Assembly: GCF_002863865.1 (NCBI RefSeq)
Contig: NZ_CP022684.1
Location: forward strand, 1,108,931 to 1,172,930
From: Ketobacter alkanivorans
Lineage (GTDB): Bacteria; Pseudomonadota; Gammaproteobacteria; Pseudomonadales; Ketobacteraceae
Direction of reading: 5' to 3'
DNA: 64,000 bases
Shown: positions 31,949 to 42,747 of the stretch, one piece after another
Position numbering within the stretch: position 1 is the stretch's first letter
How the letters are laid out: each line of letters begins with the position of its first letter
Notes under the pieces: generated by a model
Seen by the model: the letters and a program-made list of their open reading frames with translations, nothing else
The model's database searches: none
What the model was told of the DNA's origin: nothing
Program-made: the position numbers and the translations under genes

Positions 31949-34759
31949 GTGAAACTGAAACAACACTTTAACCTCTTGAAAGGCCTGGGTTTGCGGTCTC
32001 GAGCCCTATTGATCAGTTCCATCCCTGTCTTGGTGATCGGACTGATACTGGCCACCCTGTTTACCGCCCAACGCTTCAAAGAGCTGGATGAATCCCTGCT
32101 GGAGCAGGGGGAGATGATTTCCGCAGCCTTTGCCCACGGCATCTTCGAAAGCATGACTCAGCGTCAGGGCCATACGGTGCCCTTCTATGCCCAGCGAATT
32201 CTGGAAGAGGACAATGTTCGCTCTGTTGCCATTCATGAGGTGGATGGCACCCTTATCACCCGCGCCGGGCCGAAGATGCGCCCCCTCGCAGAGGGCGTGA
32301 GCCTGCTACCCGCTCCAGACACAACAACCGCCACAGGCCGCCTGACGGATTCCACCCTACGGGTGATACACCCTATCTACCCTGCGTCGTCGTATCATCC
32401 ACTGGCAGGCGGAGACGCTAACGCGGGCTGGCTGGAAGTGGAAATTGACCGCTCCAACCTGATCATCGCCAAATATCGCAGCCTGCTCTACACCACCTTT
32501 TTGATTGTGTTGGCGCTGGCCATCAACACGGTGATTTCTCTGCGCTTCTCCAACAGCATCGGCGATGTGGTCGACGGGATCAAAAAAGCGCTTGAAGACA
32601 TGAGCGAAGGCGATCTGGAGGTACGACTTGAGGAGGACGCCTACGGCGAGCTGCGCGAACTGCAAACCGCACTGAACCAGCTGGGCTCGTCGATTCTGGA
32701 AGGCCAGCAAGAGCTGCAACAAAACGTAGATCAAGCCACAGAAGACCTGCGAGAAACCCTGGAAACCATTGAGATCCAAAACATTGAGCTGGATTTGGCC
32801 CGAAAAGAAGCGCTGGAGGCGAGCCGCATCAAGTCCGAGTTCCTGGCCAACATGTCCCATGAGATCCGCACGCCTCTAAACGGCATCATTGGCTTCACCA
32901 ACCTGCTGCTCAAAAGCGATATTTCTCTCACCCAACGCGACTACCTGGATACCATTCAGAAATCATCCGAAAGCCTGCTGTCCATCATCAATGACATCCT
33001 CGACTTTTCGAAAATTGAGGCGGGCAAACTGGTACTGGATCAGATCCCGTTAAATTTCCAGGAGGTGGTAGAGGACGTGCTCACCATGCTGGCCCCCATG
33101 GCCTATGAGAAGCACCTTGAACAGGTCAGCCTGTTCTACTCCGATGTGCCCACAGGGGTTATCGGCGATCCACTACGCTTGAAGCAGATCCTTACCAACC
33201 TGGTGAACAATGCCATTAAGTTCACCGAACATGGCGAAGTCGTGATCCGGGTAATGCTGGATGATCAAAAAGATGACATGGCCACCATCAAGGTGACCGT
33301 GTCGGATACCGGTATCGGCCTCACCAAAGAACAACAAAGAGCGTTGTTCAGCGCCTTCCGGCAAGCCGATACCACCACCGCTCGACGCTTTGGTGGCACG
33401 GGGCTTGGACTGGTTATATCCAAGCACTTGGTAGAGCAAATGCGTGGCGGAATCGGGCTGGAGAGCGAGCCTGGCCAGGGCTCTACATTCTGGTTTACCT
33501 TCCGCGCCAAAGTGCACAACCGCGATGCGACCTTCACCCCATTGATCATCAACCAGAGCTGTAAAATTGCTATTTGCGACGTTAATGCCACGGTGCGAGC
33601 CAACCTGCGCAACACCCTGCAGAAGCGCAAGATCGAAGTTGTAGAATATTCCGACATGGGGGCACTCACCAACTTGCTGCGCTCCAATGACAGCGCACAG
33701 CCACAAGCGATCATTGTTGGCGTCAATGCCCAGAAGCCTCTGTACACCGATATCACCCAACTCTCCAAAATGAATCAACATGGGATTCCGCTGATTCTGC
33801 ATGGTAACCCGGCTGATCAAACCACCCTTGCCGAGTTACTGGATGGAAAGCAGTTACCTCTTATCAGCAAACCCCTGTGCCAACAAAAAGCCTACGAAGT
33901 ACTGGGTGGCCTGCTTGACTCAGACGCATTCGAAACGGGCAAATCTAACGTCCAAAACAACCCGCTACTTCTGGGAAGTATGACAGCCCAAGACCTGCGC
34001 ATCATTGCTGTTGATGATAACGCGGCCAACCTGAAACTACTCTGTGCGTTACTGGAGGATCTTGATGTATCCGTAACCGCGTGCGACAGCGGCATCAAGG
34101 CACTGCAACAATTTGAACAACGCGAGTTCGATCTGGTGTTGATGGACATCCAAATGCCAGTAATGGATGGCGTAGAAACAGCACGCCGTATTCGCTCCAT
34201 GGAAGGGCGCGACAAACACACCCCCATCATCGCCGTAACCGCACACGCCCTGGCCAGTGAGAAACACACCCTGCTCAATTCAGGCATGGATGACTACGTA
34301 ACCAAACCCATCAACGAAGCCCAGCTGATTCACATTATTCACAAATGGACAGGCGTCAACCTCCACGCAGAAAACGAACGGAAGGTTGAACACACAACAA
34401 ATGACACTCAGGACGCAGCAGTAGACATGAAGCTAGGCCTGAAGCTGGCGAACAACAAAGCAGATCTGGCGGAAGAGATGTTAGAGATGCTGTTCAACTC
34501 CCTGCAGAAAGACAAGGAAACCATCCGAGTTCTGCTGGAAGACGAAGATTACGAGACCCTACAGGAGGTCGTGCACAAACTCCACGGTGCTACTCGCTAT
34601 ACGGGTGTCCCAGTGCTGCAGGAAGCCTCCTTGGTACTTGAAGAAAGCCTGAAGTTGAAAAAACTTGAAACCGTGCACGTACTCAGTAACGCATTGCTGA
34701 ACGAAGTTGATCGAGTGATTGAATGGTGCGAGCAAAACAGGGACATGGTAGCCCCGTAA
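31949..34759 (+). CDS. barA: Hybrid sensor histidine kinase BarA/GacS
   Basis: A 936-residue tripartite kinase that controls carbon-storage and lifestyle genes through GacA/UvrY and small RNAs. Two membrane segments (about 17-38 and 172-192) flank a periplasmic domain; HAMP follows (about 195-245). H304 in MSHEIRTPLNG is the autophosphorylation site, and the ATPase domain has LVNNAIKFT and GGTGLGL. A second region at about 535-650 looks like a receiver but has lost its acceptor Asp. The true receiver has D733 in LMDIQMPVMDG, and the C-terminal HPt carries H876 in VHKLHGATRY. The start is a GTG. It faces cysM divergently, as gacS does in Pseudomonas. Confidence 0.93.
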   Translation: MKLKQHFNLLKGLGLRSRALLISSIPVLVIGLILATLFTAQRFKELDESLLEQGEMISAAFAHGIFESMTQRQGHTVPFYAQRILEEDNVRSVAIHEVDGTLITRAGPKMRPLAEGVSLLPAPDTTTATGRLTDSTLRVIHPIYPASSYHPLAGGDANAGWLEVEIDRSNLIIAKYRSLLYTTFLIVLALAINTVISLRFSNSIGDVVDGIKKALEDMSEGDLEVRLEEDAYGELRELQTALNQLGSSILEGQQELQQNVDQATEDLRETLETIEIQNIELDLARKEALEASRIKSEFLANMSHEIRTPLNGIIGFTNLLLKSDISLTQRDYLDTIQKSSESLLSIINDILDFSKIEAGKLVLDQIPLNFQEVVEDVLTMLAPMAYEKHLEQVSLFYSDVPTGVIGDPLRLKQILTNLVNNAIKFTEHGEVVIRVMLDDQKDDMATIKVTVSDTGIGLTKEQQRALFSAFRQADTTTARRFGGTGLGLVISKHLVEQMRGGIGLESEPGQGSTFWFTFRAKVHNRDATFTPLIINQSCKIAICDVNATVRANLRNTLQKRKIEVVEYSDMGALTNLLRSNDSAQPQAIIVGVNAQKPLYTDITQLSKMNQHGIPLILHGNPADQTTLAELLDGKQLPLISKPLCQQKAYEVLGGLLDSDAFETGKSNVQNNPLLLGSMTAQDLRIIAVDDNAANLKLLCALLEDLDVSVTACDSGIKALQQFEQREFDLVLMDIQMPVMDGVETARRIRSMEGRDKHTPIIAVTAHALASEKHTLLNSGMDDYVTKPINEAQLIHIIHKWTGVNLHAENERKVEHTTNDTQDAAVDMKLGLKLANNKADLAEEMLEMLFNSLQKDKETIRVLLEDEDYETLQEVVHKLHGATRYTGVPVLQEASLVLEESLKLKKLETVHVLSNALLNEVDRVIEWCEQNRDMVAP

Positions 34760-34774
34760 CATGTAACCTGGGCC

Positions 34775-35152
34775 TCAGGACTCCAAAATCACAAATGCCA
34801 CAGCGTGCTCTTTTTCATCCGAGAGAGAAAGATGAACCCGCTGCACTCCCATTGAAAGGGCTCGCTCCTGGGCCGGACCACTCAGTTCGATAAACGGGGC
34901 ACCCTTTTCATCATTACTAATACAAACATGTTTCCAGGTTATCCCCTCCGCAAAACCGGTACCCATCGCCTTTACCGTGGCCTCCTTGGCAGCAAAGCGC
35001 TTGGCTAAATAGGATGCTCCATTATGTTTTTTTTCAAACTCAACGTATTCGGAATCTGTCAGCAAGCGTCGAGCAAAGCGATCACCTATTTTTTGCAGGT
35101 TTTCTGCCATCCGTGCAACAGTAACAATGTCGGTACCAATACCTAGGATCAT
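34775..35152 (-). CDS. acpS: Holo-[acyl-carrier-protein] synthase
   Basis: A 125-residue phosphopantetheinyl transferase that converts apo-ACP to holo-ACP. The metal-binding Asp is D8 in GIGTDIV, and the second motif [16 protein letters not shown] carries the catalytic Glu and Lys. The C-terminal [18 protein letters not shown] strand is complete. Its start overlaps the pdxJ stop by four bases. It is the last gene of the long minus-strand run that begins at lepA or earlier. Confidence 0.96.
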   Translation of the reverse strand: MILGIGTDIVTVARMAENLQKIGDRFARRLLTDSEYVEFEKKHNGASYLAKRFAAKEATVKAMGTGFAEGITWKHVCISNDEKGAPFIELSGPAQERALSMGVQRVHLSLSDEKEHAVAFVILES

Positions 35153-35889
35153 TGACTGGCCTGCAACATGAGGCGTTTCATTTCCCGAACCGCTTCATCA
35201 ATACCGGTAAAGAGCGCACGCGCAATCAGCCCATGACCAATATTAAGCTCATTAACACCAGGGATAGCGGCAATGGGCTCTACGTTATGATAATGCAGCC
35301 CATGCCCTGCGTTGACAACCAAGCCTAACTTTAAACCCAGCGCCACACCCTGTTTAATGCGCAAAAGCTCTGCCGTCTGCTCAGCAGCCTCGCTCGCATC
35401 GGCGTAAGCACCGGTGTGAATCTCAATCACGGGTGCGCCACAACGGGCCGCCGCCTCGATTTGTTCCGGGTCTGCATCAATAAACAGTGATACATCTATA
35501 CCTGCGGCGGCCAGCCGGGATACGGCATCCTTCACACGCTCAAACTGCCCCGCAACATCCAGGCCACCTTCAGTGGTCAGTTCCTCACGCTTCTCCGGCA
35601 CCAAGCAGCAATATGCCGGCTTAACTGAGAGCGCAAACTCAACCATCTCATCAGTTACCGCCATCTCCAGATTCATGCGGGTCTGCAGGGTTTCCATCAT
35701 CACCCGAATGTCGCGTTCCTGAATGTGGCGTCGATCCTCACGCAGATGCACGGTGATACCATCAGCTCCGGCCGCTTCAGCCATCATGGCCGCCTGCACT
35801 GGATCTGGATAACGTGTACCGCGAGCTTGGCGCAAGGTCGCCACATGATCCACATTAACACCCAACAAAATTCGATTATTTCGATTCAC
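35149..35889 (-). CDS. pdxJ: Pyridoxine 5'-phosphate synthase
   Basis: A 246-residue TIM-barrel enzyme that condenses 3-amino-2-oxopropyl phosphate with deoxyxylulose phosphate to make PNP (vitamin B6). Recognised blocks are [52 protein letters not shown], and GHGLHYHNV with [11 protein letters not shown]. All active-site loops appear intact. It lies 19 bases after recO and overlaps acpS, the usual era-recO-pdxJ-acpS arrangement. Confidence 0.96.
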   Translation of the reverse strand: MNRNNRILLGVNVDHVATLRQARGTRYPDPVQAAMMAEAAGADGITVHLREDRRHIQERDIRVMMETLQTRMNLEMAVTDEMVEFALSVKPAYCCLVPEKREELTTEGGLDVAGQFERVKDAVSRLAAAGIDVSLFIDADPEQIEAAARCGAPVIEIHTGAYADASEAAEQTAELLRIKQGVALGLKLGLVVNAGHGLHYHNVEPIAAIPGVNELNIGHGLIARALFTGIDEAVREMKRLMLQASQ

Positions 35890-35908
35890 TACAACCTTCG
35901 CCTATTAT

Positions 35909-36631
35909 CTATTGTGCAAATTGTTTAAACAGCTCTCGGCTTCTGAGGGGCTTGTCACCCAAATGAGGCGCCAAAGCCAAGCGGCTTAATTTCTTCGCGG
36001 CCGAGGCTACTGCCTGATCATCATATTCATGGCGCTGGATTGCAAGCAGGTGTTGCCCGGAAAAACAGCGCTGGTGCAATGCACTGTCACGGGGAAGTTG
36101 ATGTATCAAAGAGAAGCCTTGGTCCGGCTGATAGAGATATATCGATGTAGCAGAAACCGGGTCACCACTGGTATCCCATTGTAAGGTCAACTCATAACCC
36201 AACTCCGACAACAGCTCCCGCTCAAACCGACGCAGAACCATTTCCAAACGGCCTCCAAGCAGATCCTGAATAGCCCGTTGATACTGATCAAACAGAGTGG
36301 GAACGGGCTCTTCTTTGTGCAGCAGCCGCACCATCAGCTCATTCAGGTAAAGGCCGCTGTACAGCTGATAACCAACCAGAAAAGTCGGCGCTCCAGCAGA
36401 TTCCAGTACTCGCCCGGCTTTCAATTCATTACGACCATCAAAGCTGACGCTTAGCTGTGAGAACGGTTGCAAAAGTCGCCCTTTGGCCCCCTGCTTTCCC
36501 GCTTTACGAACACCTTTGTACAGAACGGAAACCCGCCCATGCTGTTGCAGCAAAAAATCACAAATAACGCTACTGTCCCGAAACGGCCGACTGTGTAACA
36601 AATAGCCGAGATCAGTATTGACCATCGTCAT
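35909..36631 (-). CDS. recO: DNA repair protein RecO
   Basis: A 240-residue mediator that loads RecA on SSB-coated DNA in the RecFOR pathway. The N-terminal OB fold shows [19 protein letters not shown] and [15 protein letters not shown]; the C-terminal helical domain has [14 protein letters not shown] and [13 protein letters not shown]. Zinc-binding cysteines seen in Gram-positive RecO are absent, as in other gammaproteobacteria. I place the start at the ATG at 36631; an ATG at 36625 or 36658 is possible and none has a strong ribosome site. It overlaps the era end. Confidence 0.9.
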   Translation of the reverse strand: MTMVNTDLGYLLHSRPFRDSSVICDFLLQQHGRVSVLYKGVRKAGKQGAKGRLLQPFSQLSVSFDGRNELKAGRVLESAGAPTFLVGYQLYSGLYLNELMVRLLHKEEPVPTLFDQYQRAIQDLLGGRLEMVLRRFERELLSELGYELTLQWDTSGDPVSATSIYLYQPDQGFSLIHQLPRDSALHQRCFSGQHLLAIQRHEYDDQAVASAAKKLSRLALAPHLGDKPLRSRELFKQFAQ

Positions 36632-37514
36632 AGCCCAGACTGCGCAGGGCTCGTTCATCGTCGGACCAGCCGCTCTTCACCTTAACCCAGAGCTTCAGCA
36701 TTACCTTGGCGTCCAACAGCTTTTCGATGTCCTGGCGTGCTTCTGTACCGACTTTACGAAGACGGTCACCCTTATCACCAATGACAATGCGCTTCTGACT
36801 GGCCTTTTCCACCAGAATCAGCGCACTGATGTGCCACACATTATTGGCAGACTCAAATTCCTCGATCTCAACAGAACAAGCATAGGGCAGCTCCTTGCCC
36901 AATTGCCGCATCAGCTTTTCGCGCACGGCTTCCGCCGCCATAAAACGCATGGAACGATCGGTAACCTGATCCTCTGGATAGAAGAATTCACTCTCAGGTA
37001 ACCGCCGATTGATCTCCTCTTCGAGCTGATCCAGCTGACGATTCCGCAGTGCAGAAATGGGAACAATCGCAGCAAATTCTCGCTTGGCAGACAGCATTTC
37101 TATGTGTGGCAGCAGATCGGCTTTATCTTCCACGGCATCCAATTTGTTGATCGCCAAAATGACCGGTGCCCGATTGGATTGCAGCTTACGTAAAACATGA
37201 TCATCACCCTCGTTCCATTTGAGAGCGTCCACCACCATGACAATCACATCCACATCTTTTACAGAGCCGGTTGCTGCTCGGTTCATCATGCGGTTGATAG
37301 CTTTGGGTTCCTGCTGATGTATTCCTGGCGTATCCACATAGATTGCCTGAACATCACCTTCAGTTTTGATGCCCAGAACTCGGTGCCGGGTAGTTTGAGG
37401 TTTGCGCGAGGTGATACTGATCTTTTGCCCCAACAAATGATTCATCAGGGTGGATTTGCCCACATTCGGACGACCGACAATGGCGACATAGCCACAACGG
37501 GTGTTATCTGCCAT
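36612..37514 (-). CDS. era: GTPase Era
   Basis: A 300-residue ribosome-assembly GTPase that binds the 3' end of 16S rRNA. G1 is [10 protein letters not shown]3 DTPG, G4 NKLD and G5 SAL; the C-terminal KH domain holds [18 protein letters not shown]. The open frame extends to 37778, but the ATG at 37514, with AAGG nine bases upstream, gives the normal family length and N-terminus. It overlaps rnc by 11 bases, the conserved lepB-rnc-era-recO order. Confidence 0.95.
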   Translation of the reverse strand: MADNTRCGYVAIVGRPNVGKSTLMNHLLGQKISITSRKPQTTRHRVLGIKTEGDVQAIYVDTPGIHQQEPKAINRMMNRAATGSVKDVDVIVMVVDALKWNEGDDHVLRKLQSNRAPVILAINKLDAVEDKADLLPHIEMLSAKREFAAIVPISALRNRQLDQLEEEINRRLPESEFFYPEDQVTDRSMRFMAAEAVREKLMRQLGKELPYACSVEIEEFESANNVWHISALILVEKASQKRIVIGDKGDRLRKVGTEARQDIEKLLDAKVMLKLWVKVKSGWSDDERALRSLGYDDGQY

Positions 37515-38196
37515 TTTCACTACCTTCAAGTTCTGTAAGAATCTTGCCTGCTGCAATCTGTTCGGCCTGCCGTCGGCTTTGGCCTTCGGCCCGCGCTGAC
37601 AGATCCAATTCATCCACCCTGCAATCCACAATAAATTGCTGAGCATGGGACTTGCCGGTAACGTCCACGATTTCGTAAACCGGTAACCCCAATTTGCTCG
37701 CCTGTAAGGTCTCTTGCAACAGGGTTTTATTATCCTTGCTGGTATCCTGTAGCGAAATAACCTGCAAACGGCTCTCAAACCAGCTCAAAATCAGTGCCTT
37801 GGCCTGCTCCATTCCACCATCAAGATAGACTGCGCCAATAATCGACTCCACTGCATCACCCAATATCGATTCTCGGCGGGCACCACCAGACTTCAACTCC
37901 CCGGGGCCAAGCCTCAAGTAAGGCCCTAAGGCCAACTGGTTGGCGACTTTGGTCAGGGTTACCCCTTTTACCAAACTGGCTCTGAGGCGGCTAAGCTGAC
38001 CCTCACGGGCCTGAGGAAACTTTTGGAACAGGGCTTCGCCAATGACGAAATTCAGAATCGAATCGCCCAGAAACTCGAGACGCTCGTTGTTCTCTGCGCC
38101 ATTGAAACTGCGATGAGTCATCGCCAGCTCCAGCAGCTGAGGCTGCTGGAATGCATAGGCAATAGTACGGGAGAGCGGGGTTAAATCGTTTTCCAT
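37504..38196 (-). CDS. rnc: Ribonuclease III
   Basis: A 230-residue double-strand-specific endonuclease for rRNA and mRNA processing. The catalytic signature [17 protein letters not shown] is near residue 35-52, and the second acidic patch is in [12 protein letters not shown]. The C-terminal double-stranded RNA-binding domain (about 155-225) has [11 protein letters not shown] and [14 protein letters not shown]. It starts immediately after the DUF4845 stop and overlaps era. Confidence 0.96.
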   Translation of the reverse strand: MENDLTPLSRTIAYAFQQPQLLELAMTHRSFNGAENNERLEFLGDSILNFVIGEALFQKFPQAREGQLSRLRASLVKGVTLTKVANQLALGPYLRLGPGELKSGGARRESILGDAVESIIGAVYLDGGMEQAKALILSWFESRLQVISLQDTSKDNKTLLQETLQASKLGLPVYEIVDVTGKSHAQQFIVDCRVDELDLSARAEGQSRRQAEQIAAGKILTELEGSENGR

Positions 38197-38574
38197 TTAA
38201 CCTTTGGCTTTGACGCTAGTGTTATGTTGAAACTTGAGGATGGCATCAATGTTGCCGTACATAGGAATACGACGCTCATAGATGATATCTATTAAGATTT
38301 CACCGTCTTCTTTCTTAATCAGGATTTCATCCTTATCCAGCTGCACACCATTAACCTGCAGACGCTTGTTGATGGTAGCGCGAATCTCCTTTGGCCCCAT
38401 GGTACGCGTGCCCTCTTCTGCGGAAATATTCTTGACCGCTGTGCCTACCGCCATATCGTCGTAGTAAGGTGCCCACAGCTTCATTAAGGTGACAGCACCG
38501 AATATCAGCATCAGGATCAAAAACATGGTCGTATACATCGACGAACCAATCTGCTTGTTCTTGTTAATTTGCAT
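38197..38574 (-). CDS. DUF4845 membrane protein
   Basis: A 125-residue protein with one N-terminal membrane helix (about 13-33, YTTMFLILMLIFGAVTLMKL) and a small pilin-like periplasmic domain. This family lies between lepB and rnc in many gammaproteobacteria and has no known function. GGAGG lies nine bases before the ATG at 38574. The stop is directly followed by the rnc start, so it is part of the lepB-rnc operon. Confidence 0.88.
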   Translation of the reverse strand: MQINKNKQIGSSMYTTMFLILMLIFGAVTLMKLWAPYYDDMAVGTAVKNISAEEGTRTMGPKEIRATINKRLQVNGVQLDKDEILIKKEDGEILIDIIYERRIPMYGNIDAILKFQHNTSVKAKG

Positions 38575-38605
38575 GGTCTTCCACCTCCAGTAAGGTTATG
38601 CGACC

Positions 38606-39355
38606 CTAATCAACGAAACGGTTGCGTTCAAAACTGGGCACCCAGCCAGGCATACTCATCCAGATCGCGAACGCTTTGCCCACAACATACTTGTCCGGCA
38701 CGAAGCCCCAGTATCGGCTGTCCCGGCTGTTATCCCGATTATCACCGAGCATAAAGTAGTGACCTTCGGGAACGGTCCAGGTCATCGATGGCTCCGATGG
38801 GCGCTCCAGGGTGATCATAATGTCATGTTCGACACCACCCAGTGTTTCATTATAGATTTTAATTTGGGGTTGGGCCGGTGGAAGTTGGGCTTCAAGCACT
38901 TGCTGAACCGGCTCACCGTTCAAATAGATGACTTTGTTCTCATAACGAATCTCATCCCCCGGCAGACCCACCACTCGCTTGATGTAATTGATACTGGGCT
39001 GCTCCGGGTATTTGAACACCATAATATCGCCGGTTTTTGGCTCGCCAATGGGGATGATTTCCGTACCCAAAATAGGGAGGCGCAAACCATAGGCGAACTT
39101 GTTGACCAGGATATAATCACCCACCAGCAACGTGGGTATCATTGAACCTGTAGGGATTTTGAAGGGCTCCACCAAAAAGGAACGCAATGCCAATACGATA
39201 AGCAGCACGGGGAAAAATGAGGCCGGAAACTCAAGCCACTGAGGCGCCAGCTCACCTTCGGATCGCTTTGGTTTAAATACCAGAATATCCAGAAGAAAAA
39301 ATACACCGGTGAACGCCACCAACCCTACTAATAAAATCGCAAAATCGAAATCCAT
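38606..39355 (-). CDS. lepB: Signal peptidase I
   Basis: A 249-residue inner-membrane protease that removes signal peptides from exported proteins. Membrane segments are at about 4-26 and 45-62; the nucleophile is S71 in TGSMIPTLLVGD and the general base K126 in INYIKRVVGLPGD. GDNRDNSRDSRYWGFVP completes the catalytic fold. It follows lepA by three bases and precedes the DUF4845 gene. Confidence 0.95.
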   Translation of the reverse strand: MDFDFAILLVGLVAFTGVFFLLDILVFKPKRSEGELAPQWLEFPASFFPVLLIVLALRSFLVEPFKIPTGSMIPTLLVGDYILVNKFAYGLRLPILGTEIIPIGEPKTGDIMVFKYPEQPSINYIKRVVGLPGDEIRYENKVIYLNGEPVQQVLEAQLPPAQPQIKIYNETLGGVEHDIMITLERPSEPSMTWTVPEGHYFMLGDNRDNSRDSRYWGFVPDKYVVGKAFAIWMSMPGWVPSFERNRFVD

Positions 39356-39358
39356 TCT

Positions 39359-41158
39359 TTATTTATCCACCTTCAGAACCGCTAGAAACGCATCCTGGGG
39401 AATCTCTACCCGCCCCACCTGCTTCATACGTTTCTTACCTTCTTTTTGTTTTTCCAGCAGCTTGCGCTTACGGCTCACATCACCACCGTAACACTTGGCC
39501 AGAACGTTTTTACGCAGTGCCTTCACCGTTTGACGGGCGATGATCTTGCTACCAATCGAGGCCTGAATAGCAACATCAAACATCTGCCGGGGAATCAATT
39601 CTTTCATACGCTCAGTCAGGACTCGGCCGCGATATTCTGACTGGTCGCGGTGACAGATGATGGCCAAGGCATCCACCTTTTCACCGTTAATCATAACATC
39701 CACCCGCACCAGGCTGCTGGCATCGAACCGCTTGAATGTATAGTCCAGCGAGGCGTAACCCCGGCTGGTGGATTTCAACTTATCAAAGAAATCCAACACC
39801 ACTTCACTGAGTGGTATTTCATAGTGCAGGGACACCTGCTTACCCATGAACTGCATGTTTTTCTGGACGCCGCGCTTTTCAACACAAAGCGTAATGACGT
39901 TGCCCAGAAACTCCTGGGGCACCAGGATATTCACATCTGCAATGGGCTCACGGAACTCTTCTACCTTGGAGGGATCAGGCAGGTCGGATGGGTTATCCAC
40001 CTGCACAATTTCACCGTTTTTCAGCAACAGCTCATAGACCACCGTAGGGGCAGTGGTAATCAGATCAAGATCGTACTCTCGCTCCAACCGCTCCTGAATG
40101 ATCTCCATATGGAGCATTCCCAAAAAGCCGCAACGAAACCCAAAGCCCAGCGCATCTGAGGTTTCTGGCTCATAGTGCAGAGACGCATCATTCAGGCTGA
40201 GCTTACCCAGCGCATCACGAAAATGCTCATAATCATCTGAACTGACGGGGAACAGCCCGGCATACACCTGGGGCTTGACCCGTTTGAAACCAGCCAGGCT
40301 CTCCACTTCAGGGGTTTTGGTATGGGTTAATGTGTCCCCCACAGGAGCGCCGTGAATGTCCTTGATTCCAGCCACCAGGAAGCCAACTTCACCGGCCTCC
40401 AGCACGTCTGTCTCTAGGCGTTTTGGCGTGAATACACCAACAGCATCCACTACGTGATCCCGGCCAGTGTGCTTGACCCGGATTTTCTCACCTTTACGAA
40501 TACGGCCATTCAGCACGCGAATCAGCGAGACGACACCCAGGTAATTGTCGAACCAGGAATCGATGATCAAACACTGCAACTTGCCTTCCCGGTCGCCCTG
40601 CGGCGCAGGAATGGTGCGTACAAGGCGTTCCAGCAATTCGGGAACACCCATGCCGGTCTTGGCGCTCACCTGGGCCGCATCAACCGCCTCAATTCCGATG
40701 ATCTCTTCTATTTCCTGGCACACCCGCTCCGGCTCGGCCTGGGGCAGGTCAATTTTATTGAGCACAGGCATAACTTCCAGCCCTTGCTCAATTGCCGTGT
40801 AACAGTTGGCGACAGACTGAGCTTCTACGCCCTGGCCAGCATCCACTACCAGCAAAGCACCTTCACAAGCGGACAACGAGCGGGATACCTCATAGGAGAA
40901 ATCCACATGTCCGGGGGTATCGATAAAGTTAAGCTGAAACTTTTCCCCGCTTTTCGACTGGTAATACAGAGTAACGCTCTGGGCCTTGATGGTGATACCA
41001 CGCTCGCGCTCAATATCCATGGAATCAAGCACTTGTGCTGCCATTTCTCGCTGAGTAAGGCCGCCACATTCCTGAATAAAACGGTCTGCCAGAGTGGACT
41101 TACCGTGGTCAATGTGGGCGATAATGGAAAAATTTCGAATGTGGCTGATGTCTGTCAC
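39359..41158 (-). CDS. lepA: Elongation factor 4 (back-translocase)
   Basis: A 599-residue GTPase. G1 is AHIDHGKST, with the RGITIKAQ switch I, DTPGHVDF for G3 and NKIDLP for G4. The C-terminal domain ends in the usual lysine-rich stretch [15 protein letters not shown] prefer the GTG at 41158, which gives the N-terminus [18 protein letters not shown] known from Pseudomonas and the standard length; the TTG at 41176 adds six residues. The gene follows the rseABC block, with 110 bases before it, and no mucD gene lies between. Confidence 0.94.
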   Translation of the reverse strand: MTDISHIRNFSIIAHIDHGKSTLADRFIQECGGLTQREMAAQVLDSMDIERERGITIKAQSVTLYYQSKSGEKFQLNFIDTPGHVDFSYEVSRSLSACEGALLVVDAGQGVEAQSVANCYTAIEQGLEVMPVLNKIDLPQAEPERVCQEIEEIIGIEAVDAAQVSAKTGMGVPELLERLVRTIPAPQGDREGKLQCLIIDSWFDNYLGVVSLIRVLNGRIRKGEKIRVKHTGRDHVVDAVGVFTPKRLETDVLEAGEVGFLVAGIKDIHGAPVGDTLTHTKTPEVESLAGFKRVKPQVYAGLFPVSSDDYEHFRDALGKLSLNDASLHYEPETSDALGFGFRCGFLGMLHMEIIQERLEREYDLDLITTAPTVVYELLLKNGEIVQVDNPSDLPDPSKVEEFREPIADVNILVPQEFLGNVITLCVEKRGVQKNMQFMGKQVSLHYEIPLSEVVLDFFDKLKSTSRGYASLDYTFKRFDASSLVRVDVMINGEKVDALAIICHRDQSEYRGRVLTERMKELIPRQMFDVAIQASIGSKIIARQTVKALRKNVLAKCYGGDVSRKRKLLEKQKEGKKRMKQVGRVEIPQDAFLAVLKVDK

Positions 41159-41268
41159 GGGTGTGGTGTACTTCAAATAAGGGAATGATAGGGAAAAACT
41201 GCGGCAATTCTACCGATTTTCGGTCTACCTTGCACCAGCTGAATACAGATACGTTAAATGTCTGAAAT

Positions 41269-41727
41269 TTATAGATTTAAAGAATCATGGTGAGGGCTGC
41301 CATAGACTCGACGCAACACGACTGGCTGATATCGATCATCATGCTGGTTTTGGTGGAAATGCCAGCGCAACAGGGCAAAACCCGCGCCCAGACCAGCCAG
41401 CCCCGCTACAGCCGTCACCAGATCCTGGGCACCGGCAGCGTCCGCTGCAAGGCCGAACACCATCATCATCAACAGGGGCATCAAATAGGCCAATAACGAG
41501 CTCTTTACCATGATTTCCTCCGGCACACCCACTATGACCTGATCCCCGACAGACACGCTAATGTCACACAGAGCCTGCATATGCACAGCGCTCTGCCCAA
41601 GTTTGGCCAGGGCGCTGTGCCCACACCCCGCCTTTGCGGAGCAACTGTCGCAGGCCGACTGGCGAATAGTCTCTACCCATGCCAGGCCGGAGTCTGTGGC
41701 CACTACTCGACCGTGTTCTTCTATCAT
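41269..41727 (-). CDS. rseC: RseC/MucC family membrane protein
   Basis: A 152-residue inner-membrane protein of the SoxR-reducing-system/RseC group. A Cys-rich N-terminal loop, CDSCSAKAGCGH, is near residues 24-35, and two membrane helices lie at about 81-97 and 102-120. It modulates sigma-E activity or SoxR reduction in relatives. The ATG at 41727 is used because the longer frame starts at a TTG with no ribosome site. It lies 42 bases after rseB. Confidence 0.88.
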   Translation of the reverse strand: MIEEHGRVVATDSGLAWVETIRQSACDSCSAKAGCGHSALAKLGQSAVHMQALCDISVSVGDQVIVGVPEEIMVKSSLLAYLMPLLMMMVFGLAADAAGAQDLVTAVAGLAGLGAGFALLRWHFHQNQHDDRYQPVVLRRVYGSPHHDSLNL

Positions 41728-41769
41728 GGTATCAAACCGAAATGAAACGCAGGGCTCAACTCTATCCAA

Positions 41770-42744
41770 TCAGCGAGGCTGCGCCAAGGCTTTTACACTG
41801 GAGGCTATACGTTCAGCTGTAACCAGAGGAACCTCACCCACGACTGTCACCACCGCCCCAGACATACCCCGATTCACGGCTACAGTGGCCCCATGGGCAC
41901 TGGTGGTATCCATAACCGGCTCTGATACTGGCTCGTGAAAGATGGTAAAGGATGCCAAGCCATCGGTATAAGCACGGATCGTAACCTGTCCCTGGCCTTC
42001 AAAACGCGCGACACGCTGCGACTCAACAAACCCCTCAGGCAGCCAGCCGGGTTCCCAATGGCGGGCTGGTGCCTCGCTTTGAGGGGATGCAGGAGAATAC
42101 GCATCAGAACCGGGCCGAGCCGGTTGCGTCAATCCAGCACCTGGCTCAAAGTCAGCCTCAGTCAAAGGCTGCCCGATGACAATATCAACAAATTCAAACT
42201 GTTCCAGTGGCTCGCCTGCATCAGGCAAAGTTTGGCTGCGCAACAAAACACCCGTATCGCTATCAAGCCACAAACTGTAGCCATAACGATGGGCATCCAG
42301 GGGTGATAGATTCAAGCGCATTGCCTGACGCCCGGCTACCCGACTGGTTTCTGCCCGCTCGAAGCGATAATACCTGGAAAGTGACTGCAACCCCTGCTCC
42401 AAGGCGCTCCAACGGGGTACGGGGGATTTGAATGCCATGCCTGTGGATTTGGCCGGGTGCAGGCAGACCACATTACTGCCTCGCCTGATAATTTCAGCGG
42501 GCTCACCGTTCATGTGCACCACTCTTTCCCAGACTTCGCCATTGATAGGGGCGTGATAAACCGCCAGCGCGACCATCTGACCACCACTGACCAATACCGA
42601 ATGACCGCTGAAACTGGATTCTTTCGCAACCGCAAGCATATCCTGGAGCCACGCTTCAGGGCTTTTATCAGCCGCTTCGGCCAAGGCCCAAGCAGGCATC
42701 CCCAAGGCCAACATTACGAGGACTGCCGCTTTCAACAACATCAT
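41770..42744 (-). CDS. rseB: Sigma-E regulator RseB/MucB
   Basis: A 324-residue periplasmic protein. A signal peptide (MMLLKAAVLVMLALGMPAWA) is followed by the LolA-like N-terminal domain (about 28-210) and a smaller C-terminal domain. It binds RseA and protects it from proteolysis until lipid or mislocalised LPS signals arrive. FSGHSVLVSGGQ and GEPAEIIRRG resemble the family. It starts three bases after the rseA stop. Confidence 0.9.
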   Translation of the reverse strand: MMLLKAAVLVMLALGMPAWALAEAADKSPEAWLQDMLAVAKESSFSGHSVLVSGGQMVALAVYHAPINGEVWERVVHMNGEPAEIIRRGSNVVCLHPAKSTGMAFKSPVPRWSALEQGLQSLSRYYRFERAETSRVAGRQAMRLNLSPLDAHRYGYSLWLDSDTGVLLRSQTLPDAGEPLEQFEFVDIVIGQPLTEADFEPGAGLTQPARPGSDAYSPASPQSEAPARHWEPGWLPEGFVESQRVARFEGQGQVTIRAYTDGLASFTIFHEPVSEPVMDTTSAHGATVAVNRGMSGAVVTVVGEVPLVTAERIASSVKALAQPR

Positions 42745-42747
42745 GCC

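Noticed and set aside
37515..37778. N-terminal extension of era to 37778
   Set aside because: It overlaps rnc by about 270 bases, and the ATG at 37514 matches the family N-terminus with a ribosome site.
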